A DNA stretch of 64,000 nucleotides from Rhodococcus sp. B7740 (GTDB taxonomy: Bacteria > Actinomycetota > Actinomycetes > Mycobacteriales > Mycobacteriaceae): contig NZ_CP010797.1 of NCBI RefSeq assembly GCF_000954115.1, positions 1,550,001-1,614,000 on the forward strand. Direction: 5' to 3'. Made by a program: the position numbers and the translations under genes. Under the pieces are notes generated by a model, which was not told where the DNA came from, ran no database searches, and worked only from the letters and a program-made list of their open reading frames with translations. This document shows positions 51,157 to 63,452 of this stretch, one piece after another (within the stretch, counting starts at the first letter, position 1; every line of letters begins with the position of its first letter).

Positions 51157-51452
51157 TCGCTCTCTCCCAGAATCTGCGGCACCGCGAAACGGCCCTCCTC
51201 GGCGTTCGGTGCGCCGGACAGTGCCTGTTCCGGCGTCAGGCCTGGAACGATCACGTCGGGACGCGTCACGTTCACGATGTCGCTGGGGTTGGCGGTCGGT
51301 GGGACGTCGTCGGTTGCCACCTCCGCCACCGTCTTGACGTGATGAAGAATCGAATCCAACTGGCCGGCGAACTCGTCGAGTTCGGCGTCGCTGAGAGCCA
51401 AGCGCGACAGCCGGGCGAGGTGAGCGACCTCGTCGCGGGAGATGTCTGGCAC
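51153..51452 (-). CDS. gatC: Aspartyl/glutamyl-tRNA amidotransferase subunit C
   Basis: 99-residue linker subunit of GatCAB. It opens [20 protein letters not shown], the family hallmark, and ends VPQILGE. The first gene of gatC-gatA-esterase, overlapping gatA by 4 bp. Confidence 0.95.
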   Translation of the reverse strand: MPDISRDEVAHLARLSRLALSDAELDEFAGQLDSILHHVKTVAEVATDDVPPTANPSDIVNVTRPDVIVPGLTPEQALSGAPNAEEGRFAVPQILGESE

Positions 51453-51474
51453 CGCGTAGACCCCTTTCGGACAT

Positions 51475-51497
51475 AGGAGCGGAGCCTGCAGAAGCGG
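51475..51497 (+). repeat. Dispersed GC-rich repeat copy near gatC
   Basis: AGGAGCGGAGCCTGCAGAAG followed by CGG; single unit just upstream of gatC. Shares GGAGCGGAGCC with the polymerase-gene copies. Confidence 0.6.
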
Positions 51498-51686
51498 CCC
51501 CGTATTCGTGCAGAGCGAACCTCGTGGGTTCGCGAACGCGGTCCAGCCTAGTGCGCAGCATTACGCGGACTTCACTCACGCCTCGTGGCCGCGTGGAGTG
51601 TCGGAATTGTCACGGCCCGCGTTGCGCGACGTACCCGACGGGTCGAAGATGCAAGGATTGCTCGCGCCGGGGTGCACAGTGTTCCC

Positions 51687-51711
51687 AGGAGCGGAGCCTG
51701 CCGAACGACCC
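51687..51711 (+). repeat. Dispersed GC-rich repeat copy upstream of the ACT gene
   Basis: AGGAGCGGAGCCTGCCGAAC followed by GACCC. The GAACGACCC end is identical to the reverse-complement copy upstream of gatB. Confidence 0.65.
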
Positions 51712-51792
51712 AAGAGCGGCACGCTACTCGCCAGCAACGACCGATGACGCTGGGGTGGCCGAAATACGCCAGAAGTCGAAAGGGAGCGTGAC

Positions 51793-52443
51793 ATGTCCTA
51801 CCTGCTCCGCGTCCAACTGCCGGACCGGCCGGGCAGCCTCGGATCGTTGGCCGTCGCGCTCGGTTCGGTCGGGGCGGACATCCTCTCCCTCGACGTCATC
51901 GAACGCGGTGACGGTTACGCAGTCGACGATCTTGTGGTCGACGTCGCTCCTGGTTCGCTTCCCGACACGCTCATCACTGCTGCCGAGAACCTGACCGACG
52001 TTCGGGTCGATTCCATCCGCCCGTACACCGGCGTCCTCGATACGCACCGAGAACTGGAATTGATCGATCGGGTCGCGGCGGCGTCCGACGACCGACTTCA
52101 GGTGCTCGTCGACGGAGCCCCCCGCGTTCTGCGGGTGGGGTGGAGCACAGTCGTTGCCACCAACGCACACGGCCCGTTCCGTCTGGTGGGCAGCTCGGGG
52201 GCTCCCGAGACGCACGCCGCCGAGCTGCCCTGGTTCCCACTGCACGCCCCTGCCGCTCTGGACTCGGACGCCGACTGGGTGCCCCAGGTCTGGCGGGACA
52301 TGGACACCAAGATCGCCGCGGCTCCCCTCGGTACCACCGGCACCGTACTGATGTTGGGCAGGCCTGGGGGCCCGGAGTTCAGGCCCTCGGAGATCGCCCG
52401 ACTCGGGTATCTCGCCGGTATCGTCGCGACGGTTCTGAACTGA
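51793..52443 (+). CDS. ACT-domain amino-acid-binding protein
   Basis: 216 residues. The N-terminal ACT domain MSYLLRVQLPDRPGSLGSLA with GADILSLDVIERGDGYAVDD would bind an amino acid. The C-terminal 130 residues (DRLQVLVDGAPRVLRVGWST, then LGYLAGIVATVLN) look GAF-like. No catalytic domain. The same gene sits between gatC and ligA in mycobacteria (Rv3013). Role unknown. A GGGAGCG site precedes the ATG. The stop codon lies in a short tandem repeat. Confidence 0.78.
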   Translation: MSYLLRVQLPDRPGSLGSLAVALGSVGADILSLDVIERGDGYAVDDLVVDVAPGSLPDTLITAAENLTDVRVDSIRPYTGVLDTHRELELIDRVAAASDDRLQVLVDGAPRVLRVGWSTVVATNAHGPFRLVGSSGAPETHAAELPWFPLHAPAALDSDADWVPQVWRDMDTKIAAAPLGTTGTVLMLGRPGGPEFRPSEIARLGYLAGIVATVLN

Positions 52444-52478
52444 CGCGTCCGAACTGACGCGTCCGAACCGACGCGTCC
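52437..52478 (+). repeat. 14-bp tandem repeat at the ACT gene stop codon
   Basis: Three units of GAACTGACGCGTCC (third has C for T) at 52437-52450, 52451-52464 and 52465-52478. The TGA stop is inside the first unit. Confidence 0.85.
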
Positions 52479-52487
52479 CCGGCCCGA

Positions 52488-54876
<2,389 letters not shown>

Positions 54877-54941
54877 CGCACGATCATCGCAGAGGTCGCA
54901 CCCGAGCACGGCGGCGCATCGACGCACGTCGGTTCGAGGCC

Positions 54942-56129
54942 TCAGATCTCTTCGACGACCAAACTGTTTCCACCGGACTGTTTGGACCGGTACATCGCCG
55001 CATCCGCCGTACGGGCTGCTCTGCCGACGACGGACGTACCGACGTCCCACAGAGCCGAGTCCTCGCGCAGCAACGCCATTCCCACACTGACGGTGACGGG
55101 GATGTCGTCGCGGCGGTCCCAGAGAACCCGAACGATGTCGAAGCCGAGATCGACCATCCCCCTCGCATCACCGACCATGGCGACGAGGAACTCTTCGCCA
55201 CCGGTTCGAGCGAGCACTCCCCCCTGATGCCGGACCACGCGGCGCAGCCGATCGGCGACCCGCACGATCACTTCGTCGCCGCGGCTGTGCCCGAATCGGT
55301 CGTTGACGGCCTTGAACTTGTCGATGTCGACAACCAGGAAAGCCATGGACATGCCGCGCTTACCGGCCTCGTGCCACAGGTCCAGCAGTTCACTGTCGAT
55401 GCCGCGCCGGTTGTACACCCCGGTCAGGGGATCGAGAACCGACCGCTTGGCGTCGTTGGACAGCGTCGTCCAGGCCACCTGAGCGAACACCGGTACTCCC
55501 ACCGTCGCCAGGAGCAGAACCACCGTCGCCGTCACCACCGCGGGCCCGTCGATGTAGTCCACCTCGTCGCTCGTCACCGACAGGAAGGTGCGGATACCGA
55601 AACCGACGATGAACGTTGCGGTCCACACCAGATGCGCCACCAGCAGTCGCGGACTGAGGAAGTAGGTGCAGAACGCTCCTGTGACGGCGAACAACACCGT
55701 TCCGATCAGGGACGCGACAGGCGCGTACAGAATCAACACCGAGGTCGTGAGAATGTCCCCGAAGGCCAGGAACGCGACGAAGAACTTCTTTCCCGGGATC
55801 GGGCCGAGCACGCACCGGGCGGCGACGAACACCTGAGTGACCAGAACGAAGAGGACCCAGCCGATGGCCGTCGGTCCCTGCGGCCCGAGATCGCTGAACA
55901 GCATCAAGATCGAGGTGACGGCGTACATCAGCGTGGCGGTGCCGAACACCACGCGGATGATCCCGGTCAGCGGACGGGTCGATCTGTGATTGATGATCCA
56001 CTCGAAATCGTGCGGCGCTCGGTACCAGTCGGAGGTGGCCGCGGCCAGTTTCGCCACGAGTCCTCGACGGTGCCTGCCGGAACGCCGGAGGGAGGCGACC
56101 TCGTCGAAGTCGCGACCACCTGATGCCAT
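54942..56129 (-). CDS. Membrane diguanylate cyclase (GGDEF)
   Basis: 395 residues. About six membrane helices (residues 55-220) replace any known sensor domain, then a GGDEF domain with DPLTGVYNRRGIDSELLDLW, VVDIDKFKAVNDRFGHSRGD and the active site ARTGGEEFLVAMVGD near 322. The position of the inhibitory RxxD site reads RHQG, so product feedback through the I-site is probably absent. It makes cyclic di-GMP at the membrane. Monocistronic by appearance. Confidence 0.92.
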   Translation of the reverse strand: MASGGRDFDEVASLRRSGRHRRGLVAKLAAATSDWYRAPHDFEWIINHRSTRPLTGIIRVVFGTATLMYAVTSILMLFSDLGPQGPTAIGWVLFVLVTQVFVAARCVLGPIPGKKFFVAFLAFGDILTTSVLILYAPVASLIGTVLFAVTGAFCTYFLSPRLLVAHLVWTATFIVGFGIRTFLSVTSDEVDYIDGPAVVTATVVLLLATVGVPVFAQVAWTTLSNDAKRSVLDPLTGVYNRRGIDSELLDLWHEAGKRGMSMAFLVVDIDKFKAVNDRFGHSRGDEVIVRVADRLRRVVRHQGGVLARTGGEEFLVAMVGDARGMVDLGFDIVRVLWDRRDDIPVTVSVGMALLREDSALWDVGTSVVGRAARTADAAMYRSKQSGGNSLVVEEI

Positions 56130-56261
56130 TTCCGAACTCCCGCGTGTTCAACAGACCCCCGACGGCCATGTGAATAGTGTCACACCTGTTCGGCGTCCTA
56201 ACAGCAGTGGGTTCGATCGGCCCGAAGTCGACAGCGTTTCACTCCGAGCGGCTGTGTGATC

Positions 56262-57281
56262 TCACAACGAATCGGGGGAATCCGCGAACGCGGCAGCCAC
56301 GTCGCGGGCGAGTCCTGTTGCGCGACGGGCCCACTCCGGTGTACTTCCGGCCAATCCACATGCAGGCGTCACGGAGATATGGGAGGCGAGAATCGATCTG
56401 TCGAATCCGAGTCGGTCGATCAACGTGACGCCCGGCTCGGCCAGTTCGCGCCAATGCGGTGGCCGCTCCGGCGTTTCGGACGGAATCAACCCGAGCATCA
56501 GTGTCTTGCCGGATTGCAGCAGCTCGCCGACTCCGTCGAAATCGCTGCGGCGCAGCGCAGTCGCGTCGACGGCGACTGCGACCGCGCGCGAACGGCGAAG
56601 CAGATCGAACGGAACGTCGCCGGCACAACAGTGGACGGCAACGGGACGATCGATCGTCTCGATCAACGAATCGAGCAGGTCGAGAACATCCGGTTCCGGG
56701 ACTGCCCGCACAGAATCGAGCCCGGTGATGCCCGTCAGGCTGCCGGCCAGAACGGCTGCGAGACTGGGTTCGTCGAGCTGAACGAGGACGTCGACTCCGA
56801 GCCGACGCGTCACTTCCGCGCAGTGCAGGCGCAGTCCCTCGCCGAGGGATTCGGCGAAATGCCGCAGCGCACCGCGATCGGTCAGGGCCCGATGCCCGTG
56901 CCGAAGTTCGACCTGCGCCGCCATCGTGAACGGACCGGCCGCCTGGACCTTGATGGTGCGGCCGCTGCCGCGAAGCCCCGACACCTCCCACAGTTCCTCG
57001 AGCACGTCGAGGTCCTCGGCCAGGAAATCGGTCGCCCGCCGGCCCGCGAGCATCGGGCGTGGCACGACGCGATAACCGGAGGTGCGCACGTCGAGCTCGA
57101 CGTCGACCATGATGGCTCCGGTGCGTCCGATCATGTCCGCACCGAGGCCGCGAGCCGGAAGTTCGACGACGTGTGGGAGCTCGGTGAACTCCCCGACGAC
57201 GACCGCGGCGGCCTCACGGATGTCGGTGCCCGGCCACGAACCGATGCCGGTCGCCAGTCCAGCGAAGACGCCCGGGGTCAC
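56262..57281 (-). CDS. MetE-like (cobalamin-independent methionine synthase C-terminal) protein
   Basis: 339 residues with the UROD/MetE barrel. Zinc ligands resemble MetE: His-Cys in [16 protein letters not shown] near 216 and a second Cys in [20 protein letters not shown] near 310. The full MetE is about 750 residues, so this is the stand-alone catalytic half, like Rv3015c and archaeal MetE. The methyl donor and acceptor are unknown. The ATG overlaps the mnmA stop by 4 bp. Confidence 0.82.
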   Translation of the reverse strand: MTPGVFAGLATGIGSWPGTDIREAAAVVVGEFTELPHVVELPARGLGADMIGRTGAIMVDVELDVRTSGYRVVPRPMLAGRRATDFLAEDLDVLEELWEVSGLRGSGRTIKVQAAGPFTMAAQVELRHGHRALTDRGALRHFAESLGEGLRLHCAEVTRRLGVDVLVQLDEPSLAAVLAGSLTGITGLDSVRAVPEPDVLDLLDSLIETIDRPVAVHCCAGDVPFDLLRRSRAVAVAVDATALRRSDFDGVGELLQSGKTLMLGLIPSETPERPPHWRELAEPGVTLIDRLGFDRSILASHISVTPACGLAGSTPEWARRATGLARDVAAAFADSPDSL

Positions 57282-58366
57282 TCGCGCTCGGATCGAGTAC
57301 CCGAGATGGTCGAGCTGCCGATGACGATGTCGCCGTGAATGTCCTTGCGGTACAGCACCGCAGCCTGGCCCTTGGCCACACCGGTCAGTGGAGCCCGCAG
57401 TTGGATCTCCATGCCGTCACCCGCTGCCTCGGCGACCGCATCGGTCAGTCCGCCGTGCGCACGGACCTGGACGACGCACTCGATGGGGCCGGTCGGGGCG
57501 GAACCTTCGGTCCATACCGCGCGATCTCCACTGATCGCCCAGACGTCGAGCTTCTGTGCCGAGCCGACCATGACGGTGCCACTGTCGGGTTCGATCGACG
57601 TCACGTAGCGGGGACGGCCGTCCGCGGCCGGGCCTTCCACACCGAGGCCCTTGCGTTGCCCGATGGTGAACCCGTGCACGCCTTCGTGATCGGCCAGTTC
57701 GGCTCCGGTCTCGGAGTCGACGACCTTGCCCGGGCGTACGCCGATCCGCGCGCCGAGGAATGCGCGAGTGTCGCCCGACGGGATGAAGCAGATGTCGTGA
57801 CTGTCCGGCTTGTCGGCGACGGCCAACCCACGCTCGGCAGCCTCCTCGCGAATCTCGGACTTCGGGGTGTCCCCGATGGGGAACATCGCCCGCGAGAGCT
57901 GGGCCCGGTTCAGCACAGCCAACACGTACGACTGATCCTTGTCCGCGTCCACGGCTCGTCGCAGCACTCCATCGTGCAGTTGCGCGTAGTGCCCGGTCGC
58001 CACGGCATCGAAGCCCAGTGCGAGAGCGCGGTCGGCCAGAGCGGAGAACTTGATCTTCTCGTTGCAGCGCAGGCACGGATTCGGGGTCTCACCTGCGGCA
58101 TAGGACGCGACGAAATCGTCGATGACGTCCTCTTTGAAGCGATCCGCGAAATCCCATACGTAGAAAGGGATTCCGAGTACGTCGGCAGCTCGACGAGCGT
58201 CACCGGCGTCTTCCTTGGAGCAACAACCACGCGAACCGGTGCGCAGAGCGCCGGGAGCGGTCGACAGAGCCAGGTGCACACCGACGACGTCGTGGCCCTC
58301 GTCCACGGCACGGGCCGCGGCAACGGCCGAGTCGACTCCCCCGCTCATAGCAGCCAGAACACGCAT
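57278..58366 (-). CDS. mnmA: tRNA-specific 2-thiouridylase MnmA
   Basis: Adds sulfur to U34 of tRNA-Lys/Glu/Gln. 362 residues from [20 protein letters not shown], with the PP-loop SGGVDSA. Catalytic cysteines lie in [15 protein letters not shown] near 100 and [15 protein letters not shown] near 200. It is coupled to the cysteine desulfurase gene by a one-base TGATG overlap; the desulfurase would supply the persulfide. Confidence 0.96.
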   Translation of the reverse strand: MRVLAAMSGGVDSAVAAARAVDEGHDVVGVHLALSTAPGALRTGSRGCCSKEDAGDARRAADVLGIPFYVWDFADRFKEDVIDDFVASYAAGETPNPCLRCNEKIKFSALADRALALGFDAVATGHYAQLHDGVLRRAVDADKDQSYVLAVLNRAQLSRAMFPIGDTPKSEIREEAAERGLAVADKPDSHDICFIPSGDTRAFLGARIGVRPGKVVDSETGAELADHEGVHGFTIGQRKGLGVEGPAADGRPRYVTSIEPDSGTVMVGSAQKLDVWAISGDRAVWTEGSAPTGPIECVVQVRAHGGLTDAVAEAAGDGMEIQLRAPLTGVAKGQAAVLYRKDIHGDIVIGSSTISGTRSERE

Positions 58367-59604
58367 CAGCGATTTCCTCCTCGAGCTCCGACGCCGGCCA
58401 ATCCGGCGGCACGAGCGCGTTCGACGACCTGCGGCAGAGCCGCAAGCACAGTGGTGACGTCCGATTCGGACGAGCCGGTTCCCAACGAGAACCGCAGTGA
58501 TCCGCGGGCGACGGCCGGATCGCACCCGAGCGCGATCAGAACATGACTGGCGCTGGCCACGCCGGCAGTGCACGCCGAGCCCGTCGAGCATTCTATGCCT
58601 GCCGCATCGAGCAACATCAACAGCGAATCACCCTCGCACCCGGGAAAGGTGAAGTGCACGTTCCCGACCAGCCGATCGTCGCCTTCCGGCCCGTTGAGGA
58701 CGGCGTCGGGAACGGCGTCTCTGATCCCGACGATCAACCGGTCGCGCAGTGCTCTCAGTTCGGCGCGATGCCGCGCCGAGTTCTCGACGGTCGTACGCAG
58801 CGCAGCCGCCATGGCCACGACGCCCGCAGTGTCCGGAGTGCCCGATCGAACGTCTCGCTCGTGCCCCCCGCCGTGGAAGAGCGGAACGCACGGGACCTGG
58901 CGGCCGAGCAGAAGTGCACCGACCCCCTGGGGTCCACCGAACTTGTGTGCCGCGATGCTGAGCGCGGACAGACCGCTCTCGGCGAAGCCGACGGGCAGAT
59001 GCGGCACCGCCTGGACCGCGTCACTGTGCATCGGAACTCCGTATTCGGCGGCCACGGCCGCGAGCTCGGCGACCGGCATGACGGTTCCGATCTCGTTGTT
59101 GGCCCACATCACGGTCACGAGCGCAGTCTCGTCGGCATGCAGGGCCAGCTCGGCGCGCAGCGCGTCCGGAGTGACTCGCCCCTCTGTATCGACCGGGAGC
59201 CAGGTGACGCTCGCACCTTCGTGTGCGACGAGCCACTCCACCGCGTCGAGCACCGCGTGATGCTCCACCGAACTGGCGATGATCCTGGTCAGTGCGGGGT
59301 CCGAATCGCGCCGGGCCGCGAAGATGCCCTTGACGGCGAGGTTGTCGCTCTCGGTACCACCGGAGGTGAAGATCACCTCGGACGGGCGCGCGCCCAGGTC
59401 CGCAGCGATCGACTCGCGCGATTCCTCCACTCGGCGCCGAGCGGACCGCCCGGAGGTGTGCAGCGAGGACGCGTTGCCCACCGTGGCGAACACGGCGGTC
59501 ATCGCCTCGATCGCGCTCGGCAGCATCGGGGTCGTCGCTGCGTGATCGAGGTACACCGGTGGCCGCGGCGGGACGGAAGCAGTCGTACTGCGCACTGAAG
59601 GCAT
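58366..59604 (-). CDS. iscS: Cysteine desulfurase (NifS/IscS family)
   Basis: PLP enzyme that takes sulfur from cysteine for tRNA thiolation and Fe-S assembly. 412 residues: [41 protein letters not shown] lysine in [20 protein letters not shown] near 218, and the catalytic Cys loop [19 protein letters not shown] near 335. First gene of the desulfurase-mnmA-MetE-like operon, matching Rv3025c-Rv3024c order. Confidence 0.93.
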   Translation of the reverse strand: MPSVRSTTASVPPRPPVYLDHAATTPMLPSAIEAMTAVFATVGNASSLHTSGRSARRRVEESRESIAADLGARPSEVIFTSGGTESDNLAVKGIFAARRDSDPALTRIIASSVEHHAVLDAVEWLVAHEGASVTWLPVDTEGRVTPDALRAELALHADETALVTVMWANNEIGTVMPVAELAAVAAEYGVPMHSDAVQAVPHLPVGFAESGLSALSIAAHKFGGPQGVGALLLGRQVPCVPLFHGGGHERDVRSGTPDTAGVVAMAAALRTTVENSARHRAELRALRDRLIVGIRDAVPDAVLNGPEGDDRLVGNVHFTFPGCEGDSLLMLLDAAGIECSTGSACTAGVASASHVLIALGCDPAVARGSLRFSLGTGSSESDVTTVLAALPQVVERARAAGLAGVGARGGNR

Positions 59605-59627
59605 AACAGGCTAGACGATACCCGCTG

Positions 59628-59672
59628 CCGTGACCGCGGACCTACCTGCGCGAGGTGGGTCCGCGGTCACGG
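59628..59672 (-). terminator. Hairpin after the acyltransferase pair
   Basis: 15-bp perfect stem (59628-59642 and 59658-59672) and a 15-nt loop that can pair further (ACCT/AGGT). It lies 15 bp downstream of the acyltransferase stop and upstream of the desulfurase gene. Confidence 0.7.
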
Positions 59673-59686
59673 TGATCGATGCTCGT

Positions 59687-60613
59687 TCAGGCCGCCGCAA
59701 CCGTCGGCGGCATCGGCCTGCGTTCGGACTCGGCCATCACCTCGTGCACGGTGGGGTCGAAGACGTCCTTCCCGTATCGTTCCGAAAGCTCCACTCCGTC
59801 GCGTCGAATCGCCACCTCGCATCGTCGAGCGAGGTCGCGTCGATCGCCACCGGGTGCCTCCGGGGCGGTGAACTCCACCTCGGCACGCAGGCCTCGCAAT
59901 CGGAAGATCCGGCCGATGGATGCGCCGATCGTCTCGTCCCCCACGAAGCACGTTGCGGTGGTCTGTTCGCCGGTCCGGTCGAGGTAGCGCAGTCGAATCG
60001 GCTGTACCCAGGTCTCCGAATCGATCGCGGCCTGAAGCAGCGCAGGCCGAAGCGAGCCGTAAGCGCGACCACACCAGGTGGTGGCTTCGGGGAAGACGAC
60101 GACCGATCCGCCTGCGCGGACGCGATCGGCCACCTGATCGACGACGCCGGGGAGCTGATGCAGTCGAGCTCGATCGATCGGAAGTACCTTCATGGCCCGC
60201 GCGAGGCGGCCGAGCACCGGCCAGTCGATGAGGTCGGCACGCGCGACGAAGGTCGACGGCTGTACTGCAGTGAGTACCACGACGTCGGTCCAGGAGATGT
60301 GACCGGCGACGTGCAGTGCGCCTGCAGCGGTTCGGGAGCGTTCCCGCTCCGAGCGGGCGTCGAGCACGGTCAGGTCGATTCCGATGGCGAACAGCAGGGT
60401 CCGAGCGCCGATCCGCGTCAGCGAACGGCGAACCCGCGGGAACGGGACCCCGAGGACGACCAGCACCGGCAGTAACCCGAACGCGGCCAGCGCCAGTACG
60501 ACTCGCAGCACGAGGACGATTCGTCCCACCGTCGGTGGGTTCTTCGGCAGACAGCCGTCACTGCACGGCGACGACGGCATCCACGCGTGCGCGTGCTCGA
60601 TCGGTCGAGTCAC
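59687..60613 (-). CDS. PlsC-family lysophospholipid acyltransferase (OlsA-like)
   Basis: 308 residues with one or two N-terminal helices (VLVLRVVLALAAFGLLPVLV). The acyltransferase motif HxxxxD appears as HISWTD near residue 103, followed by FVARADLIDWPVLGRLARAM and the substrate motif VVFPEATTWCGRAYGSLRPA (FPEAT for FPEGT). It acylates a lyso-lipid. Overlap of 4 bp with the preceding N-acyltransferase makes ornithine-lipid synthesis (OlsA after OlsB) a reasonable guess; phosphatidic acid synthesis is the alternative. Confidence 0.82.
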   Translation of the reverse strand: MTRPIEHAHAWMPSSPCSDGCLPKNPPTVGRIVLVLRVVLALAAFGLLPVLVVLGVPFPRVRRSLTRIGARTLLFAIGIDLTVLDARSERERSRTAAGALHVAGHISWTDVVVLTAVQPSTFVARADLIDWPVLGRLARAMKVLPIDRARLHQLPGVVDQVADRVRAGGSVVVFPEATTWCGRAYGSLRPALLQAAIDSETWVQPIRLRYLDRTGEQTTATCFVGDETIGASIGRIFRLRGLRAEVEFTAPEAPGGDRRDLARRCEVAIRRDGVELSERYGKDVFDPTVHEVMAESERRPMPPTVAAA

Positions 60614-61428
60614 CGGACACCCGACTCGAACGTCGTTGCTGCCGAGCGCAAGCGGTCGAGATAGCGAGTGTTGGCCTCGTGCAGGCCGAGCACCGCGACG
60701 AAGTCCGCGACTCCGAATTCGGGATCGTGGGCGGGCTCACCACAGATGGAGGCACCGAGCCGAAGGTAGCCGTTCATCAACGGCGGCATCGACGTTCGCG
60801 CCGCGGGTTCGATGTCGATCAAGTCCACCCCGTCGACGACGACCGGAGAGTACGGCCTGACCCGACGGTCGAGCGGCGTGGCGTGCTTGCTCAACAGGCG
60901 GTCTCGAACACTGCGAACGTTGGCCCCGATGGGGTCCCCCGGTGCCGACTGCATGGGCACCGACACGCAGCCCATCACCCACTCGTATCCCGTCACATCG
61001 AGGTAGTGCAGGATTCCTGCCCACATGAGCCCCAGGACGGATCCGGACCGATGATCGGGATGAACTGCAGCCCTTCCCATTTCGACGATATTCATGCCGA
61101 CGGGATCGAGTGCGGATATATCGAATTCGGTTGCCGTGTAATACCCACCGGCAGAGACGGCGGCCTGCGGCGGCAACATGCGGTAGCAGCCGACGAACGT
61201 GTCGGTCCACTGGTCACGAACGAGCAGGTGATCACAGAATTCGTCGAACCGATCGGCGTCGAGGCCGTCGGTATCGGTGGGAACGGAAAATCCCGGCTCG
61301 GAAGCGAACACCTCGTAGCGCAGACGCTGCGCGGCGAGTCGGTGCTCCGGGTCGGTGGACAACACGAGCGAGTAGCGGTCGGTGGCCGGGACGATCGATG
61401 CAGTCGAGCTCATGACGGAAGTGGTCAT
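60610..61428 (-). CDS. GNAT N-acyltransferase (OlsB-like)
   Basis: 272 residues. RYEVFASEPGFSVPTD and EFCDHLLVRDQWTDTFVGCY, then NIVEMGRAAVHPDHRSGSVL, are the pattern of Acetyltransf_5 proteins such as OlsB, which link 3-hydroxy-fatty acyl-ACP to ornithine. Substrate inferred from family and from the adjacent PlsC gene. Mycobacterial counterparts are Rv3027c-Rv3026c. Confidence 0.8.
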   Translation of the reverse strand: MTTSVMSSTASIVPATDRYSLVLSTDPEHRLAAQRLRYEVFASEPGFSVPTDTDGLDADRFDEFCDHLLVRDQWTDTFVGCYRMLPPQAAVSAGGYYTATEFDISALDPVGMNIVEMGRAAVHPDHRSGSVLGLMWAGILHYLDVTGYEWVMGCVSVPMQSAPGDPIGANVRSVRDRLLSKHATPLDRRVRPYSPVVVDGVDLIDIEPAARTSMPPLMNGYLRLGASICGEPAHDPEFGVADFVAVLGLHEANTRYLDRLRSAATTFESGVR

Positions 61429-61519
61429 GAGGTGTGTCTAACGAGCGGGGAAGGCCACCGGGCATCGTCGGGGAAACGTGTCGGAAGAGTTTGCGTGAAC
61501 AAGGTTGCGCCGATCGACA

Positions 61520-61557
61520 CGACAGGCCCTCACCGCGCGGGCGGTGAGGACCTGTCG
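61520..61557 (-). terminator. Hairpin after etfA
   Basis: 16 bp of near-perfect stem, one mismatch (61520-61535 and 61542-61557), just after the etfA stop. It ends the etfB-etfA transcript. Confidence 0.6.
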
Positions 61558-61574
61558 GGGAACAGCGCTCGGAG

Positions 61575-62531
61575 CTATCCCTTGTGCTTCTTGACTGCCT
61601 CGGTCAGCTGCGGTGCGACGTTGAAGAGGTCACCGACGATGCCGTAGTCGGCGATCTCGAAGATGGGCGCTTCCTCGTCCTTGTTGACAGCGACGATCGT
61701 CTTCGAGGTCTGCATGCCTGCACGGTGCTGGATGGCTCCGGAGATACCCAGTGCGACGTACAGCTGTGGGGAGACGGTCTTACCCGTCTGACCCACCTGG
61801 AACTGGCCCGGGTAGTAGCCGGAGTCGACAGCGGCGCGCGAAGCACCGACTGCGGCACCGAGCGAGTCGGCCAGCTCCTCGACGACGGAGAACTTGTCGG
61901 CACTGCCGACACCGCGTCCACCGGACACGACGACCGACGCCTCGGTGAGCTCCGGACGGTCGCCGCCGACGATCGGGTCACGCGAGGTGACCTTGACGGC
62001 CCCTTCTTCCTGCGCGGGGACCTCGACGGTTTCGCGGGTGCCCGCTCCGGCCTTCGGCTCGGCCTCGACTGCACCGGGGCGCAGCGAGATGACCGGAACG
62101 TCGCCGTTGGCCTTGGCCTCGACGGTGAACGCGCCACCGAAGATGGAGTAGACGGCACTGCCGTCGCCGTTCAGTGCGACGACGTCGTTGTGGTAGCCCG
62201 AGCCGAGGCGTGCTGCGAGTCGACCCGCAACTTCCTTGCCCTCGATCGTGGCTGCGGTGATGATCGCCGCAGGCGAGACCGACTCCGCAAGAGCCGACAG
62301 CACGTCGACCTTCGGGGTGACCAGGAATCCGTCGACCGCGTCGGATTCGGCGGCGTAGATCTTCTCGGCACCGGCTTCGGTCAGCGCGTCGGCGACCTTG
62401 TCGGTGGTGCCGACCGGGCCGGTGACGACCGCGGACGGCTCACCCAGCGCACGAGCGGCGGTGATCAGCTCGGTGCTGACCTTCTTCAGTGTTCCCTCGA
62501 CGTGCTCCACGAGCACGAGTACTTCTGCCAT
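61575..62531 (-). CDS. etfA: Electron transfer flavoprotein alpha subunit
   Basis: FAD-binding subunit that takes electrons from acyl-CoA dehydrogenases and passes them to ETF-quinone oxidoreductase. 318 residues. C-terminal FAD motif [20 protein letters not shown] near 205, then [40 protein letters not shown] and [20 protein letters not shown]. Follows etfB by 42 bp. Confidence 0.96.
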   Translation of the reverse strand: MAEVLVLVEHVEGTLKKVSTELITAARALGEPSAVVTGPVGTTDKVADALTEAGAEKIYAAESDAVDGFLVTPKVDVLSALAESVSPAAIITAATIEGKEVAGRLAARLGSGYHNDVVALNGDGSAVYSIFGGAFTVEAKANGDVPVISLRPGAVEAEPKAGAGTRETVEVPAQEEGAVKVTSRDPIVGGDRPELTEASVVVSGGRGVGSADKFSVVEELADSLGAAVGASRAAVDSGYYPGQFQVGQTGKTVSPQLYVALGISGAIQHRAGMQTSKTIVAVNKDEEAPIFEIADYGIVGDLFNVAPQLTEAVKKHKG

Positions 62532-62573
62532 GACTTGCTCCTCGTTTGTCTTCGATTGCTCGGTGGGGCGGGA

Positions 62574-63374
62574 TCAGATGATCTTCTGGCCGACGAGGTA
62601 GGTGGCGATCTTGTCGCCGCCGTCGCCCTCGTCGGTGAGCCGCTCGCCTGCAGTCTTGGGAGGCTTGGGGGTGGACGACGTGACGGTCGTTCCCGCGTTG
62701 TCGACGCCGACGATGCCGTCCTCGACACCGATGTCGGCCAGCGTGATGGTCTGCACCGTCTTCTTCTTGGCGGCCATGATGCCCTTGAACGACGGGAAGC
62801 GCGGTTCGTTGATCTTCTCGGTGACGCTCACGATGGCGGGCAACGCGGCTTCGAGGCCGAAGATGCCTTCGTCGGTCTCCCGCTCGCCGGTGACCTTGCC
62901 GTCCGCGACGGTGAGCTTGCGCAGCTGCGTCAGGGCCGGGATCTGCAGGTATTCGGCGATGATCGCCGGAACGGCACCGGTGCGGCCGTCGGTGGCCTCG
63001 TTGCCTGCGATGATGAGATCGGCCGGCTCGTCGTTCTCGAATGCGACGTTGCCGAGCGCTGCGGCCAGCGCGTACCCGGTCTGGATCGCGTCGGAGCCGT
63101 GCAGGGTCGGGTCGTTGAGGTGCACTGCGCTGTCTGCACCCATCGACAGGGCCTTGCGGATGGCATCGGTGGCGCGATCGGGGCCTGCGGACAGAACCTT
63201 GACCTCACCGCCTTGGGCTTCCTTGATGAGCAGTGCCTCTTCGACGGCCCGCTCGTTGATCTCGTCGAGGACGGCGTCGGCAGCCTCGCGATCGAGGGTG
63301 TAGTCACCGTCGGTGAGCTTGCGCTCGGACCACGTGTCTGGAACCTGCTTGATCAAAACAACGATGTTCGTCAT
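62574..63374 (-). CDS. etfB: Electron transfer flavoprotein beta subunit
   Basis: AMP-binding partner of EtfA. 266 residues: MTNIVVLIKQVPDTWSERKL, LDEINERAVEEALLIKEAQG, and DLIIAGNEATDGRTGAVPAI. First gene of the operon; palindromes about 80-110 bp upstream may regulate it. Confidence 0.96.
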   Translation of the reverse strand: MTNIVVLIKQVPDTWSERKLTDGDYTLDREAADAVLDEINERAVEEALLIKEAQGGEVKVLSAGPDRATDAIRKALSMGADSAVHLNDPTLHGSDAIQTGYALAAALGNVAFENDEPADLIIAGNEATDGRTGAVPAIIAEYLQIPALTQLRKLTVADGKVTGERETDEGIFGLEAALPAIVSVTEKINEPRFPSFKGIMAAKKKTVQTITLADIGVEDGIVGVDNAGTTVTSSTPKPPKTAGERLTDEGDGGDKIATYLVGQKII

Positions 63375-63452
63375 GGGTCTGCGTCGACCTCCTGGTCATG
63401 TTCTGCTGATCGTGAGTGTTCTAACGGTTCGTGCAGTTCTACGGTCTGGGAC

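Larger units (their letters stand above)
51453..51792. other. Intergenic region between gatC and the ACT-domain gene (340 bp)
   Basis: No convincing gene. It must hold the divergent promoters of gatCA and the ACT gene. It contains two copies of the dispersed repeat core AGGAGCGGAGCCTGC (51475-51497 and 51687-51711). Short open frames here have no homology that I recognise and no ribosome sites. Confidence 0.6.
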
